A model generated the notes under the pieces. It was not told the DNA's origin, ran no database searches, and saw nothing but the letters and a program-made list of their open reading frames with translations. From contig JAGPXD010000004.1 of NCBI GenBank assembly GCA_020746995.1, positions 1,054,001 through 1,118,000 on the forward strand: a DNA stretch of 64,000 nt, read 5' to 3'. Origin of the DNA: Plectosphaerella cucumerina. Its lineage: Eukaryota > Ascomycota > Sordariomycetes > Glomerellales > Plectosphaerellaceae. Of this stretch, positions 1 through 10,897 are shown piece after piece. A program made the position numbers and the translations under genes. The number at the start of each line of letters is the position of its first letter. The first letter of the stretch is position 1.

Positions 1-3000
1 CGAGTGGCTGACCAGATACCGCTGCTTCAGCGTCTAGGAGAATGCCTCGGCAAGGGAGCTTTTGGCTCCGTCTACAAGGCCTTCAATTGGGGCACAGGCG
101 AGGCTGTAGCCGTCAAGCAGATCAAGCTGGCCGACCTGCCTAAGAGCGAGCTGCGCATGATAGAGGTATGGCGTGGTGCTCAGCTCCACACGTGGATAAT
201 GGACAAAGGCTGACACAGGCGCGCAGACGGAAATCGACCTGTTGAAGAACCTACATGTACGTCTTCGAGCAGACCCGAGTCTCGGGTGACCTCCTACCCA
301 CCTCCAGGAGCTAATTGTCCCTCCAGCACGCCAATATTGTCAAGTACATCGGCTTCGTCAAGTCGGTTGACTGTCTGAATATTGTCCTGGAGTATGTGGC
401 CCACCTTCCCCGGCCGAGAGAGACAACATCTGACCCCTCCCAGATACTGCGAGAATGGCTCATTGCACTCCATCTGCAAGGCCTATGGCAAGTTTCCCGA
501 GAACCTTGTGGGCGTCTACATGACCCAGGTCCTCCAGGGCCTGCACTACCTCCACGACCAGGGTGTCATCCACCGCGATATCAAGGGCGCCAACATCCTC
601 ACCACAAAGGACGGGACCGTCAAGCTTGCAGACTTTGGCGTGTCTACTAGCACCCTAGCAAATGGCCAGGACAAAGAGGCTCAGGTCGTCGGAACGCCGT
701 ACTGGATGGCCCCTGAGATCATCCAGCTCTCCGGCGCCAGCTCTGCCTCGGACATCTGGAGCGTCGGCGCCACCGTCATCGAGCTACTCCAGGGCAGGCC
801 CCCCTACCACAACCTAGCCGCCATGCCGGCCCTCTTCGCCATCGTCAACGATGACCACCCGCCTCTGCCTGAGGGCATCTCCCCGGTGAGTTCCGTCCCC
901 TCCCTCCCTTCCTTCCTCCAAGCTGGCCTCCCCCAACCCCTGAGACATGCTCCGCCCGCTGACCACGAGACATAGGCCGCACGCGACTTCCTGATGCAGT
1001 GCTTCCAAAAGGACCCCAATCTCCGGGTATCGGCACGCAAGCTTCTGAGACATGCCTGGATCATCGGGTCCCGCCGCAGCGACGCCCCAGTATCCAAGGC
1101 GCCCTCCGACTTCAACCAGGCTGTCGAGGAGGTCAAGCAGTGGAACAAGGCCCTCAAGTCATCCGAGACATCACTCAGAGCGTCCACCGGCTCCGATGGC
1201 GGCATGCCAGGGCCCCCGTCGCGGTTCAATGCTGGCGATCCTCATCGCCCAAGCCTCGTCAACCCCGCAAAGGGTCCGCTGGCTCTGGCGAAGCCTCGTC
1301 CATCTGCCGAGGCCTTTAGGTCGCCGGAACTGGCTGGTGAGATCTCAGCCCGCGCCGCCCCCCGCCAACCCCGATGGCCCCTCTTCACCCCTCGCGGTCC
1401 CTGCATTAGACCAGCCGCTGACCCTATGCAGATGACGACAACTGGGACAACGACTTTGCTACGTCCATATCCCCCAGCGCTCTTCACCTGCCGCACCTCA
1501 AGCCGCAGGATAACTTTGGCGGCCTGCTTTCCTCTGACAAGCTCAAGGCCTTTGCTTCCATCGACGCCCGAAACGAATCTTCCGCTTATGATGACGACTT
1601 TGAGGGCGAACTCATGACCATCAAGGGCCCCAATCACTTCCAAGACTTTGACTCACTTGACAGGACCATCAGGCCCCTGCCTCGCAAGAAGAGCGACAAG
1701 TTTGCTGACCCGACAAAACCCCCCTCCCCCTCCAAGACGAGCCCCCGAAAAGCCAGCCATGCACGGAAGCCGTCGCACGCAAAGTCGCCCAGTAAATCCC
1801 ACCTGGGTGGCCTCGGCGTCGGCGGCAACCACCGATTCGAACTCCCCGCCCGGCCGGACCTGGTGTATCGCGAACAGTCGGTGGAAGACTACTCTGATCT
1901 CTTCTTCGACAACGACCATGTATTTGATCAGAGGATCGACCCGTTCGCCAAGAAGGTGTGTGACCCGCCTGCGGATCGTACCGCGGTTCCTCGCATCCAG
2001 ATTATTCACACCGATGACGTTGAGAAGCTTGATTCGCCGCAACTATTCCACCCCTCCGATCTTACGAGCCTGCCGCGCTCTACCGAGTCCCTCGTGGGCG
2101 GCAGCATGCGACGAAAGCCCCAGTCGCGGCCCTCGGTGCTGCCCGACCGAAACATGCGACGGACGCGGTCGTCCATCGAAATCCAGCGATTCGCCGAGGA
2201 CGAGGAGGACGAGGACTTTTCCGACATGTTCGGCCCCGGCAACGTGCTGACCGAGAAGGAGGAGAGCGACCGCGGTTCAGAGGATGGTGGGTTGATGCTG
2301 TTGTCGAAGCTTTCTAACAACTCGTGGCTCGGTGATGAGGAGGACGAAGACGACCCGTTCGCCATGATGGATCCTGGATGGGACGAGATGGATCTCGAGG
2401 CCAACATTGCTCGCGACCGGCACGCTCGTTTGGCCGTCAAGGTGGAAGACCTCGTGCGGACGTTGAAGACGACAGAAGGCGAGGACAAGCTGTCGGTGCT
2501 GTCAGAGGAGCTGGTTAGTCTGGCGTGGGTCCTCCTGGGAGGTGTGCGTACTGACGTGAACAGCTCGCTTTGCTCTGGGAGAACAACGACGTCAAGGATC
2601 TCATCATCAGCTCGCACGGCTTGCTGCCCATCCTCGAGATTCTGGAGCCTTGTACAGTGAAGAGCAGACAGCACATGATCTTGCAGTTGCTGAAGGTCGT
2701 AAATGCGGTAAGTGAGGCGAGATCACGAGGAGAGACTCGAGCTAACCCAGGCAGATCATTCTGGACGATGTCGAGATTCAGGAGAATCTTTGCTTCGTCG
2801 GCGGCATCCCCATTATCACAAAATTCTCAGCACGGCAGTACTCGAACGAGATCCGGCTCGAGGCAGCTGCCTTTGTGCGCCAGATGTATCAGACATCGAC
2901 GTTAACGCTGCAGATGTTCGTGAGCGCCGGCGGTCTCAACGTGCTGGTTGAGTTCCTCGACGAAGACTACGACGATGCCAAGGAGCTTGTGCTGATTGGC

Positions 3001-4767
3001 GTGAACGGCATCTGGAACGTGTTTGAGCTGCAGGGCCCAACGCCCAAGAACGACTTTTGCAGGATCTTCTCCAGGAGTAAGATCCTGTACCCTCTCGCGC
3101 TGGTGCTCCACAGGGTGCTCGACGAGGAGGGCGAAGATGAACTGGACGAGCTGGTGGAGGGTCGCATCGTCAACATCTTTTACCTCTTCTCGCAGGCGGA
3201 GAACTACGTCAAGGAGGTTGTCGCTGACCGACAGGTCCTGAAGAGTGAGTTGGCTAGGCCGTTACTATTTTGCCCGCGATACTGACGACGAACAGGCGTC
3301 CTGAAGGACCTTCGGCGGATGACCCCCGCCCATCAAATTACCATGCTCAAGTTCATCAAGAACCTGTCTATGCTTTCGACAACGCTGGAGACGCTTCACT
3401 CGGCGGATGCAATCGAGTTCTTGATCGACCTCCTCAGCTACAGCATGAAGAAGGGACACCCGCACTTCCGGGAGATATCCAACCAGGTCCTCAACACAAT
3501 GTTCAATCTCTGCCGGCTCAGCAAGGAGCGGCAGGAGGACGCGGCAGTGGGTGGCATCATCCCGCTGCTGATGCGCATTATGCAGACGGACCGGCCGCCC
3601 AAGGAGTTCGCGCTCCCCATCCTCTGCGACATGGCGCACTCGGGGAGCAAGGGCCGCAGGTACCTGTGGCAGAACAAGGGCCTGGACTTTTACGTATCCC
3701 TCCTTGCGGACCAGTACTGGCAGGTCACTGCCCTGGACGCCATCTTCGCCTGGGTGCAGGAGGAAACAGCAAAGGTGGAGAGCCACCTGCAGGAAGGTGG
3801 CTTCACCAGCGCCATCATCGCGTGCTTCAACACGAACAAGCTCAATTCGTTCGACGCGAACCTGCTGGAGCCACTGCTCAAGCTCCTCCGGCTGAGCCCA
3901 GCCATCTCAGGGTCGCTCGCCAAGCCCGAGATGTTCGCCGGCGTGGCCCAGCGGCTCGGCCACAAAAAGGCTGTCGTCCGGCTCAACCTGCTCCGTCTCG
4001 TGCGCATCATCATGGACGCGTGCGGGGCCGACACGCTCGGCGCGGGCAACGGCAGCAGCACGCTCACGGCCAAGCAGGTGCAGTCGCTCATGGGGGCGAT
4101 CCAGCTCCTGGCTGAGAAGGACTCGGCCGTGCTCGTGCGCAACCTGGCTTCGGAGCTGGTCAAATACCACACAGAGGGCGAGGCGATGGACGGGATGCCT
4201 TCGGAGCGCAAGGGCTCGGCGGGATCAGCGACGTCTCGCCGGTCAGGGTCCGGGCCTAGAAGGACATCGTCGTACACACCCCCAGGCCTTCACTCGTCTG
4301 TGTCGATGCCTCCGACACCCACGCAGTCGGCGCACTCCCGCCGCCAGTCGCACCACCCTGGCATGTCGAGCGCCTTTATCGAGGTGGCTAACAGCCCCCG
4401 GCGGACGGCGGTGACGGGCACGCAGGAGCGCGAGTCGATCCTGTACAGGCCGCGCAGCAGGGACGGGGCGACGTCGCTTCCCCGACGGGTGAGCGGGGAC
4501 CAGTCGGCGTCATCGTCGGCGGCCGCCATGTCGGCACCGGGCTCTGGAGTCAAGAGCAGGTTGCCGCGGACATCACTGGCGCGACCCAACGGGCTGACGC
4601 TGCAGCCGCACGTCGTGCGGTCGGACAGCGCGGCTTCGAACAAGGAGAACTACGGGCGTAACGCCTCTGCCGTTTCAGCGCCGCCGGCGTCACCGGCGCC
4701 CACGACGGGTATGGCGGCGGGGAAGCGGCGTACCAGAGCGCCGAGCTCGGACACGAACTGGCCGTAG
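1..4767 (+). CDS. sepH: SepH/Cdc7-type septation protein kinase, 5' partial
   Basis: Ser/Thr kinase of the septation initiation network (SepH in Aspergillus, Cdc7 in fission yeast), which triggers septum formation and cytokinesis. The gene is open at the window edge, so the true start lies upstream. Exons: 1-165, 227-256, 327-391, 444-885, 976-1336, 1432-2513, 2564-2707, 2755-3244, 3296-4767. They join in frame to 1416 codons plus stop. The kinase domain fills about the first 280 visible residues: glycine loop GKGAFGSVY, lysine in AVKQI, HRDIKGANIL catalytic loop, LADFGVS and GTPYWMAPE. A long acidic Ser-rich linker follows, then an armadillo-like helical region (exons 7-9, from about residue 720) and a basic Ser/Pro-rich tail. 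This kinase-then-ARM order is characteristic of the family. The assignment is firm; only the N-terminus is missing. Confidence 0.93.
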
Positions 4768-5100
4768 GACAAGCCAGGGCGCAAGGAGCAGCGCTGAGGG
4801 TGTGATGATGGGGAGGAAGAAGTCTTTTCTATGTATGGAAGCAGCATAACGGAGCATACGCCGCCACGTCACGTCGGGTCGGTCGGTGGGTGTTTTAGGG
4901 GCGGGTTTTGGTATTGGTCTTCATGGTCACTTTGATTGTCCGCGAGGGTACAAAAGCAACTTGTTTTTGATATTGGTGATGTGCCGTTTTGGCCAGGTAG
5001 AGACGGGGCAAGCAATTGCACATATCGCGGGTGCGGTTCGGCAGATGATGAGTGAACTTTTGTATTCCTTCCGGGGCATGACACTTCCTAGGAAGCATGT
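4768..5100. other. convergent 3' intergenic spacer
   Basis: Separates the stop codons of the convergent kinase and translin genes. It should hold both 3' UTRs. I see no further gene or structured RNA in it. Confidence 0.6.
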
Positions 5101-6023
5101 CTAAGAGCTCGCTCCCTCGGCGGGCTTGTTGACCATGCCGCGCAGGGAGAGGTCGTAGACGACGTCCTCGACGCGCTGGACGTGGTACTTTACGCTATCG
5201 ACGCGCTTGCGGAGCAGGTCGTTCTTGAGGTTGAGGACCTGGAAGCCGGTGAAGATGTCCTTGACGAAGGAGGCGATGCGGAGGGAGAGGTCGGGGTCGC
5301 CGAGGGTGACTGCGTTTGTGGCGAGGCGGCTGAGTTCCTGGGTGAGGTCGATGAGGGAGAAGAGGTACTCTTCGATGGTGATGTGGAAGGCGTCGCGGTC
5401 CTTGAGGTTGACGGGGACTGCCACATTTTAGAGGGGAGGCAGCGAGGGAAGGGGTAGGAGAGGGACGTACCCTTGAGAAGCTCGCCGACTTCCTCAATGG
5501 TGACGAGGCGGCCGAGCTCGCCGGGCTTGGAGTCTGTGCCGAGGCCGCCGAGCCAGCCGCAGAAGACGACGGTGAAGATTGCGTTTTGTATGGAGCGGGA
5601 CCATTTCTGGTTGTACCTGGGGCTGTCAGCAGTCTGCCTGCCTTGGGGAGCTAGGTAGCTTACTTGTAGTACGGCTGCTTGGAGGCCTGGGCGTCAAGCT
5701 CGGCGATGGCCTCGATCTGGTCGCGGATGCTGGCCTCGACCTGAGCGATGAAGGAGGCGTCTGGGGGTGTCAGCTGGTAGGAAGTAGATGGCGGGGGAAG
5801 AGGAGGACGAACACTGGGAGCGTGGCGTGCCGTGGACGCGGGAGAGGAGGCCCTGGGCGTGGGAGGTGGCGCGCTCGAGCTTCTGGACGATCTGGGTCAG
5901 GTCGTCGCGGACTTGCTGGTCTTCTTCGATGCGGGATTTGAGGAAGTCGAAGATGGCGGGGTCGAGGAGGCGGGATTGGGCGGCGGCGGCGGCGCCCTCG
6001 GCCATTGAGGTGTCGTTATCCAT
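5101..6023 (-). CDS. translin (C3PO nuclease complex subunit)
   Basis: Translin is a helical nucleic-acid-binding protein. With TRAX it forms the C3PO endoribonuclease, which acts on small-RNA passenger strands and tRNA fragments. Exons on the minus strand: 6023-5813, 5760-5664, 5616-5471, 5417-5101, giving 256 residues, close to the usual translin length (about 230-250). The first donor is GTTCGT; it was chosen over a nearby GT because only it restores the family frame YASFIAQVEAS. Recognisable family segments are FDFLKSRIEED near the start, KYNQKWSRSIQNAIF, the glycine-rich CGWLGGLGT and the C-terminal YDLSLRGM helix. The start is the first ATG; a second in-frame ATG lies six codons on. It is encoded head-to-tail behind the U2 gene on the same strand. 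Confidence 0.88.
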
Positions 6024-6414
6024 GGCTGTGATGGTGGCAGGTGGTGTTGATGTAAGGCTGAGGTTGGTGGTGGGGAAGTGGAAGGTGTGCGTTTGCTAGT
6101 GGTGTCTGAGATGGTGGATGGATTTTACTTCTACTGCCTGGGCGATTTGGTTGCATGTCGATTTACGGGGAGTTGCATGCGATCATCACGAGAGGAAGGT
6201 TCTTCATCGATTCAACGACTCTAATCCCATCAATTGACCTGGTGAAGACTCTGACCGCTTAATTGACCCACGTCCTACATCTTCACGAAGGTTCTGGCCG
6301 ACCTGACGCGCAGCGGTCGCCTCATCACAACACAACGCACATCAATTCCGACCACATCTCCCCCTCAAGTCCATCTTCCTCACAGCCCTGCAAGCAGAGC
6401 ATGCAATGAAAAAA
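6024..6414. promoter_or_regulatory. spacer between U2 3' end and translin start
   Basis: About 390 bp upstream of translin. It must contain the translin promoter and the 3' processing signal of the U2 gene; a run of T on the minus strand lies just after the predicted U2 3' end. I see no clear TATA box for translin and no other gene. Confidence 0.45.
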
Positions 6415-6607
6415 AGATTCGCGTCGCCTGGAGGCAGTGTAATACCAGGGACACGGTGGGCGCAATCATGTGCAAGCACAGAGGATCCCGCCCGAAGGCC
6501 AAAAATAGGAATAATCAAGATTGGTCTCAATAGAGACCTTTCAGAGATTAAACTGAAAAGAACAGATACTACACTTGATCTAAGCCAAAAGGCTGGAGGG
6601 AGAAGGT
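6415..6607 (-). ncRNA. U2 spliceosomal snRNA
   Basis: The minus strand reads as a U2 snRNA of about 193 nt. The 5' stem-loop (GCCTTTTGGC) is followed by GATCAAGTGTAGTATCTG, the most conserved segment of U2. Its GTAGTA, complement of 6567-6572, pairs with intron branch points. Next come the TTCAGTTTAATCTCTGAA stem, an Sm site ATTTTTGG (complement of 6499-6506), and a 3' stem-loop IV with CCTGG-loop-CCAGG (about 6427-6449). Length matches fission yeast U2 (about 186 nt). The exact 5' end (A at 6607) and 3' end are estimates, good to perhaps 5 nt. Short open frames across this segment are fortuitous. Confidence 0.95.
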
Positions 6608-6710
6608 CAGTAAATGATGGCTGGTGGTGATCTTGGGGGGTCGGGTGGACGAACCAAAGAGAGCTAAAGAGGAAAAGAGGAAAGGAAGAAGAGAGAGAGG
6701 GAGAGGAGGG

Positions 6711-6774
6711 TTTTATAGGAATGGGGAGGCCACGTGCGCTGCGGGAACAGTGAGGTGGTGGGGCCTGGCACGTG
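6711..6774 (-). promoter_or_regulatory. U2 promoter: TATA box and two CACGTG boxes
   Basis: On the minus strand TATAAAA (6717-6711) lies about 104 bp upstream of the U2 5' end, a spacing like that of yeast snRNA genes rather than mRNA genes. Further upstream two CACGTG elements (6731-6736 and 6769-6774) form a pair 38 bp apart, a plausible bHLH or Cbf1-like proximal element. The role is inferred from position only. Confidence 0.5.
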
Positions 6775-7684
6775 AGCCACAGCTGACTGTGCCTGCCTCG
6801 AGTGCTGTCCACCTCAATTCATCAAGGTTCACCGCATCCATTCATTCACTGGGAGAGCAGCCAAACATCGGCGGGAATCCCTCTGGCCTGAGACCCGGAG
6901 AAGCTGTGACAAGACTTCCGAAGCCTTCCACTATGAATTCAAGGACTCGATACCATCCATGGTGGACTCACAGGCCGTGAGCGGTGCTGTCGCATCCACC
7001 AAAACGCCGGTTGACTCCATGTCGAGGTACTTGTCTCGAACCCAAGCTCCAACCCGAAGTTCCTCCCCCTCGACACTCGCACCCATTCCAACCGCCGGTT
7101 CCTGGAGGGGACTCCCGCAGGGGAAAACTGATCACTCCTAGACCTCGTGTTCGATACCAGACGGACAGCATCCGACTTTTGAGGACCTCAGGACTCGGCA
7201 CATCGAGACCGGCCACAAAGCGGACTCGCTACATCGATGAACCTGCTTTCGTCGGATGGCTCTCTGATTCGGATCAGATGCTCGAAGTCTTTATCCCAGG
7301 GGATTGACATGCGTGTGGCCGCAGGGTACATCGTGTCTACCATGTTGAAGGCGCGGCGTGTCGAGTCACCGGCGCCACTCACCGGCGCCGCCCAACGCCC
7401 ACAGCCGTCAACCCCATCACCGTGGCCTCAATTTACCGCCAGACTCTCTATAAAAGGGCGATTGCTTCCCCGAAACTGACTCTCACCAGTCTGACCCATT
7501 TCGACTTCCTCTCTCCTCACAGAATCTCCTAGTCTTCAAACTCTTCCGTCTATGGTTTAGAAATCCCGACTTCCGTCCTGATCTGACGCCTGCTTTCGTG
7601 AAATTCTACGGAAGACAGTCTCCTTTCGTTAGATTTTACGGAAGGCAACCTTCTCTCTCGCCAACCCACACCCTGGAATCAAGC
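6775..7684. promoter_or_regulatory. intergenic region upstream of the F-box-like gene
   Basis: No gene is supported here. On the plus strand a TATAAAAG box sits at 7449-7456, followed by a CT-rich leader; the start codon of the next gene is at 7685. At about 7597-7645 the leader holds an imperfect tandem repeat containing TTCTACGGAAG and TTTTACGGAAG. A lone TTCGAT-containing B-box-like string near 7150 does not belong to a foldable tRNA. Confidence 0.45.
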
Positions 7685-9278
7685 ATGTCCCTCGACGGCC
7701 ATATACCAACCTCGGCACCGCGGCTGACCGGCTGGCCTGCACTTCCCATGGAGATACGATGGCAAATTCGCGACTACATTCGTACCCTCGTTTCCGACTG
7801 GCCCGACCATCACCCCCCGTTGCCACAGCTGCCTCTTGTGTGCCGCGAGTGGAACGAGTGGTTCCCTCACGTGAACTTCAAAGTTCCTGGTACTGGACCA
7901 GGATCGCCTTCACGACCTTGAAACGATCGTTAGCCGCAACAAGGAGCGGCGCAAAGTCGTTCGATACATCGTCCTTCGGATCAGGCTGCCGGAATACAGT
8001 TGCCCCGCTTGCGACGAGGAGGAAGACGACATCACGGCCTACACTAACGATTCAATCTTCATGGACACTATACGAAGATTCGTATCTATTGTCTCTAACT
8101 GGAATCGTTCCTTTTTCACGCTTGATCTCGGGGTCTATTCCCCGAGCGATGGGAAGCACGGTTTTCGCGATTTCCGCTTGTGCCAAGACTACCATTACGG
8201 CGCAACGTCCGATATGTATAAGCAGCACGCATTGATGCTGCGCAAATCAATGGCGGCTGATGACGACAAAAGAACCTGTCCGGGATGGAACCGCCTCTGC
8301 AAAGGTCTCGCGCCCTGCATGGCTGCCAAGAAGAGACTGCTGTCAACCATCGGCGACCCCCGAAGACCACACTTTTCAACCCTATGCGTGCAAGAAAACG
8401 AAGACTACGGGTACCCAGAATTAAAGGCTGTTGCCGAAGCATGCGCCGTCCGCTCCCTCGTCATCAGGCGTCACTACTATCGACAGCTTTCTCCACAGCT
8501 GCTCGGAAGCCTAATTAGTCACTTCGGCCTAGACAACCTCCATCACGAGGCGTGGAGGCATCCAGACGTATCTGAAGCGGAACATTTCGCTTTCGAGTAC
8601 AACGTTGTGCTCAATGCCTGCATGTCCTACAGGGGCGGCACTAGTCATTGCAGTCTTGTATGGGAGACGAGCCCGCTCCTGGAGCAAACCGATACCCCTG
8701 AATCCTCGTCAAAACCAACAGGACGCTTCACTCATCATCTTGAATTGGCTGGGTCGGAGACATCCGGCTCAGCCGCTTATTTCATCAACGGAAACCACTC
8801 AGGCCTCTTCTCTTCGACTGGCTTCATCTCTGCTGAGGACGTTCTCGAGGACATCTACGAACTTTATGGGCCCCCATCGCTCGAAAAGATACAATTCTTG
8901 ACCTTGACCTCGAGAGTCTTGCAGCGACGTGAGTCCCCGAACTCGCGAGCTTTCATCGATCTCATTGTGGGGATCGGGTTCCTTGCCTTTGGAAAGAATG
9001 CCCGCCGGCTGCAAGGGCTGGTCTTGTGGGACGGAGACGAGACGGACGGGGTACTGTTCCGATTCATCCAAGACTACGAATTCGAGGGCGGCGGCCACGG
9101 GTACGAGTCGAGGATCAAGTGGCGAAGCACGCAGCACACGGCGGACGACCTTGCCCCGGTCTTTGCGGAATTGCGCAGGAAGTTGGGAGAAGATGAAGAC
9201 GACGAAGACGACGAAGACGACGAGAAAATCGTGATTGACCACGAGCAAATGTTTGAGGGCGAGCATCTGTCTTATTGA
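7685..9278 (+). pseudogene. F-box-like fungal protein with internal frameshift
   Basis: The N-terminal frame (ATG 7685) encodes an F-box-like segment LPMEIRWQIRDYI and LPLVCREWNEWF. It runs into TGA at 7918-7920. From about 7880 the +1 frame continues without stop as LVLDQDRLHDLETIVSRN and on to TGA at 9276-9278. This block is the next part of a lineage-specific family I recall in Sordariomycetes (VCREW ... LVLDxxRL ... IxLRxRLxEYxCxxC), so a 1-nt insertion or 2-nt loss near 7878-7890 best explains the break. An intron does not: the only GT-AG choices are about 19 nt, or would delete the conserved VCREW block. The C-terminus is strongly acidic (repeated GAC/GAA codons). Substrate-adaptor function is inferred. 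A sequencing error remains possible. Confidence 0.7.
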
Positions 9279-9434
9279 AATCCTTTTCCGATGGCTTGCC
9301 AGATCATGTCCCCGGCAGTCATGCAGTCGACAGAGTTCCCGGAGATTCAGGGGCTCGTGCTGCATCCAGAGTCGGTGAGACAAAGAGTATATGAGGAGCT
9401 TGCACTTGAGGAGTCATTGGCTGTCACAAAATGA
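9279..9434 (+). other. in-frame open tail after the F-box-like stop codon
   Basis: The 51 codons after TGA 9276-9278 stay open in the same frame until TGA 9432-9434, and include ATG at 9291. The translation (with LVLHPESVRQRVYEEL) looks like ordinary protein. It may be the former C-terminus cut off by a nonsense change, an unrelated 47-residue ORF, or chance. Confidence 0.25.
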
Positions 9435-9914
9435 TGGGTTGTTATGAACAATACACGCCATGTCTAATTGGCTTTGAGGGCTCTGGTACATGCACCCTTT
9501 GGTGATGGTGATGGTGATGGAGGCAGGGTAGTGGGTCTACGCGGGAGCCTGCAGGCAGGCCTTACCCTTTGTGCAGGGCTCGGTATAAGACCTGAAGCGA
9601 TCTCCCACAGGCCACTTCCTTTCCCTTTCCATCTTCATAGCTCTCACAGTGAAAAGATCACATATTCAAGTTGTCTGTCGCAAGACTCTTCATGTTACGG
9701 GACACCGCCCCGGGTCTTGCTTGACGCCCAGAGAACGCCCACCGAGTTGTGGCGGCACATTGTTACAGACTTGTTGGGGATCTGGCTGCTGGACCCCGCC
9801 AAACCCGAATTCCACTACTTCTCCATTCCCTCTGGTGAGATCTGTTTTTCTCTCTCGGCTGGCTTCCACCTAGATTTCAAACACTTACCATCATCTATTC
9901 AACCAGCGCTCAAT
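9435..9914. other. spacer upstream of the coiled-coil gene
   Basis: No gene is supported. A GGTGAT hexamer repeat lies at about 9501-9520. The frame of the next gene stays open through much of this stretch but has no ATG before 9915, so the first exon could be longer than given if an intron or non-ATG start is used. Confidence 0.4.
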
Positions 9915-10897
9915 ATGGCTCAAGTCACGCTACTCCGCCGCTGGGATGCCGAGGCTGTCCTCGGGCTCGAGAACGAAGAGTATGGTAGCCGCATCACATG
10001 CTTTGGAACCACACTCAAAGGATACCGGTGCTGCAAAATGCCCCCCGTCGAATCCAAGCTGTGGATACGACGTCTCGAGGCTCTTACGCCATCAGCAGCC
10101 GCAAGCTCCGCGGACCTCGAGGAGGCCGCCGCTGCCAGTGCCTGTCATTTGCACCGGGGGCAGTATGAGAGGATAGCGTTGAGATGGAGCAACACCCTCC
10201 TCCAATATGCGAAGAAGAACCCCTCCCGAAACAGCACCGGCTCGGAAGCAGGCGGAGCTACCAGCAGATCCACGTATGATGCCAAGGTCAAGGCCGAAAC
10301 GGAAAACGCAAGCAAAGACGATGGCCCTGCCTGGAAAGCCTTCAACGACCTCAAGCTAGAGAACTCGACTCTCAAAGGGACGCTTGCCAAGACTCAGCAG
10401 GACGCCTTTGATCTGGGAGAGCAGTACTCCCGTTTGTTCAAGCAGAACTTTGCGAACATGACTCGTTTGAAGGAGGTGGAGGAGGCTCTCGAACGTGCCA
10501 CGAAAGAACTCGGAACATTGAAGGAGGAACAGAAGAAGAAGCAAAAGAAGAGCGAGGAGATAAGCTGGGCGGCAGCTTGGAAGAGATACGAGGACGGGTG
10601 GCTCGAGGTGCAGCAGTCGGCCGGCTCGTTGACCGAGGCAGACATCCCCTGGCCTACCAAATTGGGTACTTTGACCAGTACAGATGGGGAGAACATCCGC
10701 GAGTTCTACAAGATGGCGCCCCGTCTGAAAACGGCACGAAATCTGGGAGCAGAGCTCGAAAGGTTCTGAAGCGGGAGCTTCTGAGGTGGCATTCTGACAA
10801 AGCTCGGTTTGCAAAGATGGAGCTCAGCAGGACGGCGCGGAAGGGTGTTGATTTGATGGCCAGGCTTATTATTGTTCTTTACGATGAGGCGAAATGA
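9915..10897 (+). pseudogene. coiled-coil protein with broken C-terminal frame
   Basis: From ATG 9915 the frame encodes a short Cys-containing motif (CFGTTLKGYRCC) and then a long charged coiled coil (about 10330-10560, rich in Lys/Glu). It reads WPTKLG...NIREFYKMAP and ends at TGA 10767-10769. In the +1 frame, KVLKRELLRWHSDKARF follows and runs to TGA 10895-10897. A block LKxExxRWHxDK after a xPWPxxxG segment is a recurring C-terminus in fungal proteins of this kind (from memory), so both parts probably belonged to one protein. The join may be a frameshift at about 10715-10765, or a 50-bp intron 10703-10752 (weak donor GTTCTA), which restores frame but removes the FYKMAP segment. Function unknown. 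Confidence 0.5.

Noticed and set aside
6342..6812. 156-codon minus-strand open frame
   Set aside because: It covers the U2 snRNA and its promoter; the nucleotide sequence is explained by the RNA gene.
7140..7165. tRNA B-box-like string (TGTTCGATACC)
   Set aside because: No A box or foldable acceptor and anticodon stems around it.
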